This document shows positions 41,537 through 50,139 of a stretch of 64,000 nucleotides of DNA, one piece after another (position 1 is the stretch's first letter; every line of letters starts with the position of its first letter). A program made the translations under genes and the position numbers. The stretch lies in the NCBI RefSeq assembly GCF_017163935.1, contig NZ_JABVZR010000002.1:682001-746000 (forward strand), read 5' to 3'. Under the pieces are notes generated by a model that saw only the letters and a list, made by a program, of their open reading frames with translations, was not told the origin of the DNA and ran no database searches. Origin of the DNA: Novosphingobium terrae. GTDB taxonomy: Bacteria > Pseudomonadota > Alphaproteobacteria > Sphingomonadales > Sphingomonadaceae.

Positions 41537-42793
41537 TCAGGCCGGCAACACGTCCCAGCGGGCCTTCGAGAACTGACGGATCAGCGAAGGGTCCATATTG
41601 GTATGCTGGGCAACAAGTTCGGGCGGAGTGCAGGCCAGCCATTGCGCCAGCGAGACCTCCTGAAAGCGATCGGCCTTGAAGATTTCCAGAAAGACCAGAT
41701 CCTCGGTCCCGGTGTTCTGGACGTAATGGCCGAAGCTTTTCTTCACATAGCCAAGATCGCCGGCGCGGAAATCGGCGGTCATGGCGCGCGGGCCGGTGTT
41801 GAACACCGTCATGCGCGCCTGGCCCTTGATGTAATACTGCCACTCATCGGCATTGGGATGCCAGTGCAGCTCACGCAGGCCGCCCGGCTTGATCGTGACC
41901 AGCGCGGCGGCGATGGTCTTGGAGATCGGGAAGTTGCGCGTGTCGACGATCTTGACGCTGCCACCCCTGGTGACCTTGTTGGCCTTCATCTCGCCCATCG
42001 AGAAGGTGAACTCGAACTCGGGCTCGCCCAGGGGAGAGGCCACCGCACGCTGCGCCTCGGCCAGCGGAGGCACCGGGTCCTTGGCCTGATAGATCCAGAG
42101 ATTGTCCATGGGGATGTTCTGAAACGCGCTCTGCGGCAGGCCGAAATTGTCGGCCAGAATTTCCGGCGGGGTATGCGCCATCCATTCGGTCAGCATCAGC
42201 GTGTTGAATTCCGACGCGCGGCCATTGTCGAACACCAGCGTGAATTCCGCGCCGCTGGTGCCGATGCCCTGAAGCGAATGCGGCAGGCCCGGCGGGAAAT
42301 ACCAGAGGTCGCCCTCTTTCACGTCACGCACGGCGGCGCGGCCATCGCCATCGAGCACGGTGATGCGGCATTTGCCGTCGGTCATCACCGCCCATTCGGC
42401 CTGCTGGTGCCAGTGCAGCTCCCGCACGCCGCCCGGCCCGAGGCGCATGTTGACGCCGGAAACCGCTTCGGAAATCGCGAAATCGGCCTGCGTCACCTCG
42501 CGCGCCCAGCCGCCGGACTGGATGCGCTTGTGAGCATTGCTGAAAGAGGCCCAGAACAGATCCATCCCCGCCACATCAGTGGCAGGCGGGTCCTGAAAGG
42601 AGGGGAACTGCCCGGCCAGCGTCGGGTTCTGCGGCCCCGGGTCCTGCCCGGCGATGGCATTGGCAAGGTTGCGACGGCCCTGCGGCGGGCGGTCCGGATT
42701 GCCGAAGGTGGCGGCGTGAGCAGCACTGGCGGCGGAAGCGGCAGCCGCCACCGCGCCAGCCGCAATGATGTTGCGACGGGAATAATCACTCAT
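41537..42793 (-). CDS. oxdC: Tat-exported bicupin oxalate decarboxylase
   Basis: This 418-residue protein has a twin-arginine signal (MSDYSRRNIIAAGAVAAAAS...AHA) and two cupin domains. The first has RELHWHQQAEWAVMTDG and PPGLPHSLQG; the second has RELHWHPNADEWQYYIKG and KSFGHYVQN. Each holds the HxH, Glu and His set for Mn(II). This is the arrangement of oxalate decarboxylases, which split oxalate to formate and CO2 and alleviate acid. The active-site lid loop could not be assigned, so an oxalate oxidase-like outcome is not excluded. A divergent LysR gene and a nearby formate dehydrogenase support the oxalate assignment. Confidence 0.88.
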   Translation of the reverse strand: MSDYSRRNIIAAGAVAAAASAASAAHAATFGNPDRPPQGRRNLANAIAGQDPGPQNPTLAGQFPSFQDPPATDVAGMDLFWASFSNAHKRIQSGGWAREVTQADFAISEAVSGVNMRLGPGGVRELHWHQQAEWAVMTDGKCRITVLDGDGRAAVRDVKEGDLWYFPPGLPHSLQGIGTSGAEFTLVFDNGRASEFNTLMLTEWMAHTPPEILADNFGLPQSAFQNIPMDNLWIYQAKDPVPPLAEAQRAVASPLGEPEFEFTFSMGEMKANKVTRGGSVKIVDTRNFPISKTIAAALVTIKPGGLRELHWHPNADEWQYYIKGQARMTVFNTGPRAMTADFRAGDLGYVKKSFGHYVQNTGTEDLVFLEIFKADRFQEVSLAQWLACTPPELVAQHTNMDPSLIRQFSKARWDVLPA

Positions 42794-42908
42794 GGCAATT
42801 CTTCCAATAGTTGGAGATGTTCAGGATCTTGCCAGGATTAAAAATATTTAAGGTGGAAGCGGCTCGTTCCTGTGAAAGACATCATCGCCATAGGGTGATT
42901 TTGATCAA

Positions 42909-42925
42909 GCAATAACAATCATTGC
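42909..42925. promoter_or_regulatory. Candidate LysR operator in the oxdC-lysR gap
   Basis: GCAAT-N7-ATTGC forms an interrupted dyad of 17 bases, 20 bases upstream of the LysR start codon in a 151-base divergent gap. Placement fits an autoregulatory LysR site. Confidence 0.4.
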
Positions 42926-42944
42926 GATTTCGAATGGGCCGACG

Positions 42945-43808
42945 ATGTTTGACACCAACCTGCTGAAAACCTTCCTTGCCGTAGTCGATGCCCGCCAGTT
43001 TACAGCGGCGGGCACCATACTGGGAATCAGCCAGTCCACCGTCAGCCAGCATATCAGGCGGCTGGAGCTGGCCTGCGGGCGCCCGCTGCTGGAGCGTGAC
43101 ACCCATGCTGTCAGCCTGACCCCGGATGGCGCGGTGCTGGCCGATTTCGCGCGCAAGATCATCGATGCCAGCCGTCAGGCGGTGGATTTCTTTGCGGGCA
43201 GCGCGCCGCGCGGGCGGGTGCGGCTGGGCATTTCGGAGGAGATCACCCTGACCCGCCTTTCCGCGCTGCTGCGCGAGATCGGGCAGGCGCATCCGCTGCT
43301 CAGCATCGAGCTGACCGTGGGCCTGTCCTCGGCGCTGTTTCAGAAGCTGGATGGCGGCGGGCTCGATCTGGTGCTGGCCAAGCGGCCTGCGGGCGACGAT
43401 CGCGGCATCGTCGTCCATCGCGAGCGTCCCTTGTGGATCGCGCATCAGGATTTCCGCCTTGGCGCGGGGGACGCCGTGCCACTGGTGATCTATCCCACAT
43501 CCTCCATCACCAGCTCGCTGGCGATGGAGGCGCTGGTCAATGCCGGGCGGGCGTGGTTCGTCGCCTGCTCCAGCGAGAGCCTCAACGGGCTGCGCGCCGG
43601 AACTTTGGCGGGCCTTGGCATTATGGCGCAATCGCGCTTGCTGCTGGGCGATCCCGAAGGGCAGTTGGTGGCCATCGGGCCTGAGGCGGGACTGCCCGAA
43701 CTGGGCGCGTTCGACTTCGTGGTTGTAGGGCGCAGTGCCCGTATGAGCGGCGCCATCGGCACGCTGGCCGATCTGATCGTGGAGAAAAGCCCGGCGCTTT
43801 GGCCATGA
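42945..43808 (+). CDS. LysR-family regulator of the oxalate operon
   Basis: This 287-residue regulator has an N-terminal winged HTH (LLKTFLAVVDARQFTAAGTILGISQSTVSQHIRRLE) and a type 2 periplasmic-binding-like effector domain. Its divergent placement next to the bicupin gene is the classic LysR layout, so it likely activates oxdC and the Nramp-like gene in response to oxalate or a related acid. It converges on formate dehydrogenase, separated by a hairpin. Confidence 0.92.
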   Translation: MFDTNLLKTFLAVVDARQFTAAGTILGISQSTVSQHIRRLELACGRPLLERDTHAVSLTPDGAVLADFARKIIDASRQAVDFFAGSAPRGRVRLGISEEITLTRLSALLREIGQAHPLLSIELTVGLSSALFQKLDGGGLDLVLAKRPAGDDRGIVVHRERPLWIAHQDFRLGAGDAVPLVIYPTSSITSSLAMEALVNAGRAWFVACSSESLNGLRAGTLAGLGIMAQSRLLLGDPEGQLVAIGPEAGLPELGAFDFVVVGRSARMSGAIGTLADLIVEKSPALWP

Positions 43809-43812
43809 TGCA

Positions 43813-43847
43813 CAAAACCGGCCCGGAAAGCATCCGAACCGGCTTTG
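43813..43847. terminator. Bidirectional terminator between lysR and fdh
   Basis: A 15-base stem (43813-43827 with 43833-43847), fully paired with G-U wobbles when read on the minus strand, ends in TTTTG there. It lies between two convergent stop codons. Confidence 0.65.
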
Positions 43848-43863
43848 TTGCGTGCTTGCCTGA

Positions 43864-45024
43864 TCAGGTCAGCTTGTAGGACTTGGCACCCGTGCCGGCC
43901 AGCACGCCGGAGTCGACGATCAGATATTCATCGCGGATGGGCGTGCCCTCGAAGTAGTTTTCGAGGATCTCCAGCGTGCCCGCCGCATAGCGCGTCTGCG
44001 CCGACAGCGAGGTGCCCGAGATATGCGGCGTCATCCCGTTGTTGGGCATGGTGCGCCACGGGTGATCGGCAGGCGCGGGCTGCGGGAACCACACGTCGCC
44101 AGCGTAACCGGCCAGTTGCCCGCTTTCCAGAGCGCGGACGATGGCATCGCGGTCCACCAGCTTGCCGCGCGCGGTGTTGATCATATAGGCGCCGCGCTTC
44201 AGCTGGCTGAGCTTCTTGTCATCGAAGAAATGCTCGGTGGAGGGGTAGAGCGGCATCTGCAGGTTGATGATGTCGACCGCCTTGATCAGCGATTCCGCAT
44301 CCTCATGGAAGGTCAGGCCCAGCTCCTTCTCGACCTCGGGGCTGAGGCGATGCGGGTCGGTGTAGTGCAGATGCAGGCCGAAGGGCTTGAGGCGCCGCAG
44401 CACCGCCAGACCGATGCGCCCGGCAGCGATGGTGCCGAAATGCATGCCTTCCACATCATAGCTGCGCGCCACGCAATCGGCGATGTTCCAGCCGCCCTTC
44501 ACCGCGATCTCATGCGAGGGCAGATAGTTGCGCACCAGCGAGAGCACCATCATCACCACATGCTCGGCCACGGAAATGCTGTTCGATCCGGTGACTTCGG
44601 CCACGGTGATGTGGTTGCGCGCGGCGGCCTCCAGATCGACATGGTCCGAGCCGATGCCGGCGGTCAGGGCCAGCTTCAGCTTCTTGGCCTTGGCGATGCG
44701 CTCGGGGGTGAGATAGGCGGGCCAGAAGGGCTGGGAGATCACGACCTCGGCATCGGGCAGATGCTTTTCGAACTCGCTGTCGGGGCCGTCCTTGTCGCTG
44801 GTGACGATCAGTTCGTGGCCCAGTCCTTCCAGATAGGAGCGCAGGCCCAGCTCACCCGACACGCAACCGATCAGATCGCCGGGCTTGAAGCCAAGCTCAC
44901 CCTTGGGGGTCGGCGCGGTCTGGCCGTTGGCGTAACCGGAAATCACCGGAATATCGTCCCGCGCATAGCGGGGCGGATAGGAGGTTTCGGGATCGGGATA
45001 GAGGACGCAGAGAATCTTTGCCAT
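43864..45024 (-). CDS. fdh: NAD-dependent formate dehydrogenase
   Basis: This 386-residue cytoplasmic D-2-hydroxyacid-dehydrogenase-fold enzyme oxidises formate to CO2 with reduction of NAD. The N terminus MAKILCVLYPDPETSYP is the family start. FGTIAAGRIGLAVLRRL and HYTDPHRLS define NAD binding, with the Asp that rejects NADP. Catalytic Arg is in MINTARGKLVDRDA and His in TPHISGTSLSAQ. The ATG at 45024 was chosen over a longer frame because the family begins there. It would consume formate made from oxalate by the nearby decarboxylase, yielding NADH. A divergent LysR gene lies upstream. Confidence 0.95.
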   Translation of the reverse strand: MAKILCVLYPDPETSYPPRYARDDIPVISGYANGQTAPTPKGELGFKPGDLIGCVSGELGLRSYLEGLGHELIVTSDKDGPDSEFEKHLPDAEVVISQPFWPAYLTPERIAKAKKLKLALTAGIGSDHVDLEAAARNHITVAEVTGSNSISVAEHVVMMVLSLVRNYLPSHEIAVKGGWNIADCVARSYDVEGMHFGTIAAGRIGLAVLRRLKPFGLHLHYTDPHRLSPEVEKELGLTFHEDAESLIKAVDIINLQMPLYPSTEHFFDDKKLSQLKRGAYMINTARGKLVDRDAIVRALESGQLAGYAGDVWFPQPAPADHPWRTMPNNGMTPHISGTSLSAQTRYAAGTLEILENYFEGTPIRDEYLIVDSGVLAGTGAKSYKLT

Positions 45025-45137
45025 GATTTCAGTCTCCTGCTCGCTGTCGGTTGATCTGTGCAGCGACAGGAACGGGATGGGCTCAGGAACCAGATGGGTC
45101 CAATCGTTTGATCTGACTGGATCATAAGCGAAATCTA

Positions 45138-46049
45138 TCAGGCGGGCGCAGCGCCCCTGTTTCCGGCAAAAACCGCCGGGTCCAGCCGCCGTGACAGGGC
45201 CCATAAAGCCTCCGACAAGGGCGGCTGCACCTTGCGCGCCTGCCGAATCAGCCCGACCGCAGAGGTCTGCTGCGGATCGATGGCATGCATATGAATGTCC
45301 GCCCCGAGGCCCTCAACCGGCAGCGCCCCTTCGGGCAGCACGCTGACCAATGTGCCCCCGCGCACCTGCGAGAGCAGCACCTCCACCGCATTGGTTTCCA
45401 GCACGATGTCCGGCTTCACGCCCACCCCGGCGAAAATCCGGTCGATGATGCGGCGGTTGTGCATCTCGCCGCTCAGCAGGCAGAGAGGCAGGCTGGCGAC
45501 CTCTTTCCAGCCGATATGCTCCGGCAGGGCCACGCCATCATGGGCGATCAACACATGGCGTTCAGTGAAGAGCGGTAGATAGTCGAAGCCGTCCTCCTCC
45601 TGCGCATCGGCATAGACCACGGCGAAATCCACCTCGCCCTTCTTGATGCGGCGGTAAAGCTCCGGCGTGCTCAGCGCGTGGACCTCCAGCGTGAGGGCAG
45701 GGAAACTCTCGCGAAAGGCGCTGACCAGCGCGCTGAGCGGCGCCACCGCCGAAGGGATCGTGCCGATCGCAACATGGCCGCCCACCACCTGACGCACCAG
45801 CGCCGCCTCCTGCTTGAGGCCATCAAGCGAAGCCAGCACCTGATGCGCCCAGGCCAGCACCCGCTCGCCTTCCGGGGTGATGCCCTGAAAGCTGCGGTTG
45901 CGCTTGATGATGGTGATGCCCAGCTCGCGCTCCAGCTCGGCCAGCCCGGCGGACAGGGCAGGCTGCGAGACATGGCAGGCCTCTGCGGCGCGTGCGAAAT
46001 GGCGATGCCGGTCAAGGGCAACGAGGTAAACCAGCTGGCGCATGAACAT
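45138..46049 (-). CDS. LysR-family regulator next to formate dehydrogenase
   Basis: This 303-residue LysR protein has the HTH YLVALDRHRHFARAAEACHVSQPALSAGLAELERELG, followed by the RNRSFQGITPEGERVLAWA hinge region and an effector domain. It lies 113 bases upstream of fdh on the same strand. That fits a regulator of formate or one-carbon metabolism. The start at 46049 (MFMRQL) gives normal family length; an upstream extension has no support. Confidence 0.92.
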   Translation of the reverse strand: MFMRQLVYLVALDRHRHFARAAEACHVSQPALSAGLAELERELGITIIKRNRSFQGITPEGERVLAWAHQVLASLDGLKQEAALVRQVVGGHVAIGTIPSAVAPLSALVSAFRESFPALTLEVHALSTPELYRRIKKGEVDFAVVYADAQEEDGFDYLPLFTERHVLIAHDGVALPEHIGWKEVASLPLCLLSGEMHNRRIIDRIFAGVGVKPDIVLETNAVEVLLSQVRGGTLVSVLPEGALPVEGLGADIHMHAIDPQQTSAVGLIRQARKVQPPLSEALWALSRRLDPAVFAGNRGAAPA

Positions 46050-46157
46050 GGAAAATGCAGTCCTGATCCCGGCGTGATCGCGGAAAAAGCGCTGGATAGC
46101 AGCGGGATCGGCCCGGACCAAATGAAGGATCACCGCCGAAGCGATGACCCCATGCCC

Positions 46158-46418
46158 TTATCGCCGTCCGGTGTTCTGCAGCCCCTGAAAATTGAGCGAC
46201 CTGTTTTGCTCGGCTTCAATGGCCGCCCATTCCGCTTTGGTGTGGCAAATGCGCTTGGGCACGATCGAGCTGGTGTCGTCGTCCAGCCGGCAGGTCCGCT
46301 TTTCCTTGACCGGGGCCGGTGTGGCCGCGGCTTCCGATGCCGCGGGCTTTGCATCCTGCGCCTGCGCGGCAGGGCTCATCGTCATAAGCGACGCAGCGAC
46401 GATCAATCCAAATTTCAT
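46158..46418 (-). CDS. Small exported protein with a paired-cysteine motif
   Basis: This 86-residue protein has a signal peptide ending AQAQ, an Ala/Pro-rich linker, and a C-terminal block with two cysteines (TCRLDDDTSSIVPKRICHTK, then AEWAAIEAEQ). The C...(S/P)xRxCxTxxEW pattern is common in small secreted proteins of sphingomonads and Caulobacter, and a disulfide is likely. It has no known function. Confidence 0.78.
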   Translation of the reverse strand: MKFGLIVAASLMTMSPAAQAQDAKPAASEAAATPAPVKEKRTCRLDDDTSSIVPKRICHTKAEWAAIEAEQNRSLNFQGLQNTGRR

Positions 46419-46704
46419 TCAGCCTACTCCTGAATACATCCAAGATCTCAGGTGATGCGCGTTCAAAACCCGCAAGGGTAGAGAACATAGTTGCCTCCGC
46501 CATCAAGTATATCCGTGTAAACCACTGCTTTGCGGTGTTTTATTCACGCCCCCAAAGAGCCTGCAAGCCAGCGGCACGCATAGGCGACCCCAAACCTGCG
46601 TATAGTGTCCCGGCCCGCACAGTCGGGCTAGATTTCAGCGCATGGCAAGGGCCCCGATCCGGTTGTCCCTTCCACCAGTCCAGCACACACAGACGGGAAC
46701 GCGC

Positions 46705-47682
46705 ATGTCACACTCAGCCTTCACCCTTTCACGGCGTCATGTCATCGTGAGCGGTGCGGTTGCTGCCACCGCGCCATGGCTTCCCACGGCAGCGCTCGCC
46801 AAGGCCTCATCCCACCCCACACCTCACGGAGATACGATCATGAGCAGCGGTTTTGTGAAAACTCAGGACGGCACCGAAATCTTCTACAAGGACTGGGGCC
46901 CCAGGGACGCCCAGCCCATCGTCTTCCATCATGGCTGGCCGCTGTCCTCCGACGACTGGGACACGCAAATGCTGTTCTTCCTCGGCCATGGCTACCGGGT
47001 GGTGGCGCATGACCGCCGTGGCCATGGCCGCTCCACGCAGGTCGATACCGGCCATGACATGGATCACTACGCCGCCGATGCCGCGGCGGTGGCCGAGCAT
47101 CTCGACCTGCGCAATGCCGTCCATATCGGCCATTCGACCGGTGGTGGCGAGGTCGCGCGCTATGTCGCGAAATTTGGCCAGCCGCAGGGCCGCGTGGCCA
47201 AGGCGGTGCTGGTCAGCGCCGTGCCGCCGCTGATGCTCAAGACGCCCGCCAATCCGGGCGGCACCCCGCTGGAGGTCTTCGACGGCTTCCGCGCCGCTCT
47301 GGCCGCGAACCGCGCCGAATTCTTCCATGCCGTGGCCGCAGGGCCCTTCTATGGCTTCAACCGCCCGGGCGCGAAGGTCTCGCAGCCGGTGATCGACAAT
47401 TGGTGGCGGCAGGGCATGATGGGCAGCGCCCTGGCCCATTATCAAGGGATCAAGGCCTTCTCGGAGACCGACCAGACCGAAGACCTCAAGGCCATCGGCG
47501 TGCCCACTCTGGTGATGCAGGGCGATGACGATCAGGTCGTGCCCTATACCGATGCGGCGCTGCTGCAGATCAAGCTGCTGAAGAATGGCACCTCGAAGAT
47601 CTACAAGGGCTTTTCCCATGGCATGCTGACCGTGAATGCCGAGACGATCAATCCCGACCTGCTCGCTTTCGTGAAAGCCTGA
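46705..47682 (+). CDS. Exported alpha/beta-hydrolase, non-heme haloperoxidase/arylesterase type
   Basis: This 325-residue protein has a Tat signal (LSRRHVIVSGAVAATAPW...AALA) and an alpha/beta-hydrolase fold. HHGWPLSSDDWDTQ forms the oxyanion hole, HIGHSTGGGEVARYVA is the nucleophile elbow with Ser, and Asp in VMQGDDDQVVPY and His in FSHGMLTVN complete the triad. Strong resemblance to cofactor-free chloroperoxidases/perhydrolases suggests ester hydrolysis with a possible peracid side activity. Most relatives are cytoplasmic; the Tat signal is a variation. The ATG at 46705 is chosen for the signal. Confidence 0.9.
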   Translation: MSHSAFTLSRRHVIVSGAVAATAPWLPTAALAKASSHPTPHGDTIMSSGFVKTQDGTEIFYKDWGPRDAQPIVFHHGWPLSSDDWDTQMLFFLGHGYRVVAHDRRGHGRSTQVDTGHDMDHYAADAAAVAEHLDLRNAVHIGHSTGGGEVARYVAKFGQPQGRVAKAVLVSAVPPLMLKTPANPGGTPLEVFDGFRAALAANRAEFFHAVAAGPFYGFNRPGAKVSQPVIDNWWRQGMMGSALAHYQGIKAFSETDQTEDLKAIGVPTLVMQGDDDQVVPYTDAALLQIKLLKNGTSKIYKGFSHGMLTVNAETINPDLLAFVKA

Positions 47683-47715
47683 CCTCGCCCGGAAACGGAC
47701 AACAACACGGGGTGC

Positions 47716-47741
47716 GGGGCAGGTCACCGATGACCTGCCCC
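47716..47741. terminator. Perfect hairpin between convergent hydrolase and receptor
   Basis: GGGGCAGGTCA (47716-47726) pairs with 47731-47741 with a CCGA tetraloop, midway between two convergent stop codons. It lacks a long T run but is very stable. Confidence 0.7.
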
Positions 47742-47775
47742 TTCACGCCTGGTGCCCTGTGATCATCGCCCAGGC

Positions 47776-49968
47776 TTACAGATCGAACTCGATGCTCGCC
47801 AGCAGGGTGCGCGGCGTGCCCGAATAGGCGGTGTTGGCGCCCGGGCTGCCCACGATGTTGCCATCGGCGATGGAGGCGTAGTAGCGCTTGTCGCCCACAT
47901 TGATGACGTTCAGGCGCAACGTCTCGTGATGGCCGCCCCATGCCGCATTGTAGCGCAGCCCCAGATCGACCGTGGCATAAGACGGCGCAAAGCTGTTGTT
48001 GGTGTTGGTGGCAGCGCGGTCGCTTTCGTAATGCAGCGTGCCGGTGAAGGCGACGCCATGCGCGAAGGCCGGATGCAGATCGGCGGAGATATCGCTCTTC
48101 CACGCGGGCACGCCCACCACGCGCTTGTCATTGGTGGTGGCCACGCCCGAATTGACCAGCCGCGCATCGATATAGGTCACCCCGCCAAACAGGCTGAGCG
48201 CCGGCGAAATCGCCCCCTGCCCGAACAGCTCGCCACCCCAGTTGCGCTGCGTGCCCACCACCGCAAAGATATTGCTCACCGCATCGGTGGTGGCCAGCGG
48301 ACGCGTCATGCGAAAGCCCGAGGCGGTGATCAGGAAGCCCGGCGTCACCTGATATTTGGCGCCGATCTCGGCCTGATAATCGCGATAGGGTGCAAGGATC
48401 TGATTGGCATTGGCGGTGCCCGCAGGCGCCGTCTCGCCCTGCTCCACACTGTCGACCCAGGTGGCATAGAGCATCAGCGGCGCCACAGGCTTGTAGCTGA
48501 GACTGACCGTGCCGCTCACCAGCCCATTGCGGTTGTCGGCGCTGGTGACCGTGCCCGTCTTCGACCAGCTCCTGGAATCGAGGAAAGAGGTGCTGAGCGT
48601 GCCATGCAGCGCCACGCTGTCCCCGACATGCACCGTATCGCCCAGCACGATGGTCTGCACGAAGGTGCGGCCTGAAAGATATTTGCCGCCATCGGCCGGC
48701 GTGGGCACGGTGGGCAGCACGGTGGGATTGGCCAGATTGCCCGTGCCCAAAGCCACGGCGATGGAGTTTCTGGCGCTGTACTGCCCATTGATAAAGCCGT
48801 TGGTGCCGATCGCCACATCGTTCACCAGCCCCGCCACACGGACATGCCCCGTCAGCGACGCCGTGTTGCTGGCTGCGGTAAAGCGCGGCACGGCGGTGAA
48901 ATTCTTGGTGACGGTGTCATTGCCGGCATTGTCGGTCAGCGTGTTGGTGATGCCATAAAGGCCGCGATTGGCGTTCTGATACAGCCCGCCGACCTCAAAC
49001 TGCCAGCCATTGCCCAGATCATGCTTCAGCTTGGCCAGCGCCGTATCGGTGCTCAGATCCACCCCGGCGCCGGGCTGACCATAGCCGACCCGCGTGGGAT
49101 CGATGGCGGCAGGCAGCACCGTCTTGCCGCCGGTGAAATAGACGATGCTGCCGGGCAGACCATAGGCCTGCGTGCGGTAATGGCTGAGGTCGATCTCCAG
49201 CACGGTGCGCGGATCGATATGGACGTCGAAGTCGCCCGCAATCAGCGTGCGGTTCTGCGAACTGCCATCGACATAGCCCGAGCCCTGCCCATGCAGATAA
49301 TTGATCCGCCAGCCCACCGGGCCAAGGCGGTTGCTGGCATCGACCTGCCCTGTCCACATGCCGGGGGAATCGAAGCTGCCGACCATGCGGAACAGCGGCG
49401 CATCGGTGGGGCGCTTCAGCTCGTAATCGAAGACGCCCGCAGGCGATTGCGGGCCATAAAGCGCGCCGCTCAGCCCGTTGAGCACCTGAATGCCCGCCAG
49501 ATTTTCCGAGGCAATCGCGGTGGTGCCCACGATGTTGAGCCCGTCGAGCCGCGTATCCTGCACGATGCTGCCCTGAAAGCCGCGCGATTGCGGGCGCGAG
49601 ACCTCGAAGCCCTGCTGGTCGCGCACCTGCACCGAGGGCAGATAGCGCAGCGTGTCATTGACACTGCGCGCCTGATTGTTGACGATCAGATCCTCCGGCA
49701 CGGTGGTGACCGAGGCGGGCAGATCGGCGATCGGCTGCTGCCCCAGCGGGCCCAGATCGGCCAGACGCACGGCATAATCGGTCTGCTCGGCATAGGCGCG
49801 GTTGGCGGTGACCACGATCTCACCGGTGCGGCTGCGGGGGCCTGTGTCCGTGGCGGTGCCTTCCGCCGTCTGGGCCTGTGCGGGCTGGCTGAGCATGAGC
49901 GCCATGGCCAGCGTGGAAACAGGCAGCACACGCGGGTGAAGAGACAGGATGGCGGATCTGGCGGACAT
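47776..49968 (-). CDS. TonB-dependent receptor, siderophore/metal-type plug
   Basis: This 730-residue outer-membrane receptor has a signal peptide ending AQAQ and no STN signalling domain. The plug contains IADLPASVTTVPEDLIVNNQ, SVNDTLRYLPSVQVRD, RPQSRGFQGSIVQDTRLDGL and NGLSGALYGPQSPAGVFDYE. The barrel ends LASIEFDL with a terminal Leu. This plug style is that of siderophore-type receptors. ATG 49968 has GGAG upstream. It is divergent from an orphan ModA-like binding protein, hinting at a metal or oxyanion-chelate ligand. No ABC transporter is nearby. Confidence 0.9.
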   Translation of the reverse strand: MSARSAILSLHPRVLPVSTLAMALMLSQPAQAQTAEGTATDTGPRSRTGEIVVTANRAYAEQTDYAVRLADLGPLGQQPIADLPASVTTVPEDLIVNNQARSVNDTLRYLPSVQVRDQQGFEVSRPQSRGFQGSIVQDTRLDGLNIVGTTAIASENLAGIQVLNGLSGALYGPQSPAGVFDYELKRPTDAPLFRMVGSFDSPGMWTGQVDASNRLGPVGWRINYLHGQGSGYVDGSSQNRTLIAGDFDVHIDPRTVLEIDLSHYRTQAYGLPGSIVYFTGGKTVLPAAIDPTRVGYGQPGAGVDLSTDTALAKLKHDLGNGWQFEVGGLYQNANRGLYGITNTLTDNAGNDTVTKNFTAVPRFTAASNTASLTGHVRVAGLVNDVAIGTNGFINGQYSARNSIAVALGTGNLANPTVLPTVPTPADGGKYLSGRTFVQTIVLGDTVHVGDSVALHGTLSTSFLDSRSWSKTGTVTSADNRNGLVSGTVSLSYKPVAPLMLYATWVDSVEQGETAPAGTANANQILAPYRDYQAEIGAKYQVTPGFLITASGFRMTRPLATTDAVSNIFAVVGTQRNWGGELFGQGAISPALSLFGGVTYIDARLVNSGVATTNDKRVVGVPAWKSDISADLHPAFAHGVAFTGTLHYESDRAATNTNNSFAPSYATVDLGLRYNAAWGGHHETLRLNVINVGDKRYYASIADGNIVGSPGANTAYSGTPRTLLASIEFDL

Positions 49969-50139
49969 GGGGGGCTCCGGCACTATAAATTATCTATAGG
50001 AAAACAGGCGCCGCCCTTGCCAGACGCGACCGGCCCGGCCTAGTCAAAAGCTTGAATTTTCATGATCCCGGCCATCATCGTGAAAAAATGTGTCCGCGCC
50101 GCATCACCTGTCCTGCGGCACCTTTGACTGGAGACCGAC

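Noticed and set aside
47776..49968. Firm siderophore-receptor assignment
   Set aside because: The plug is siderophore-like, but no siderophore genes are near and the divergent partner is a ModA-like protein, so the ligand was left open.
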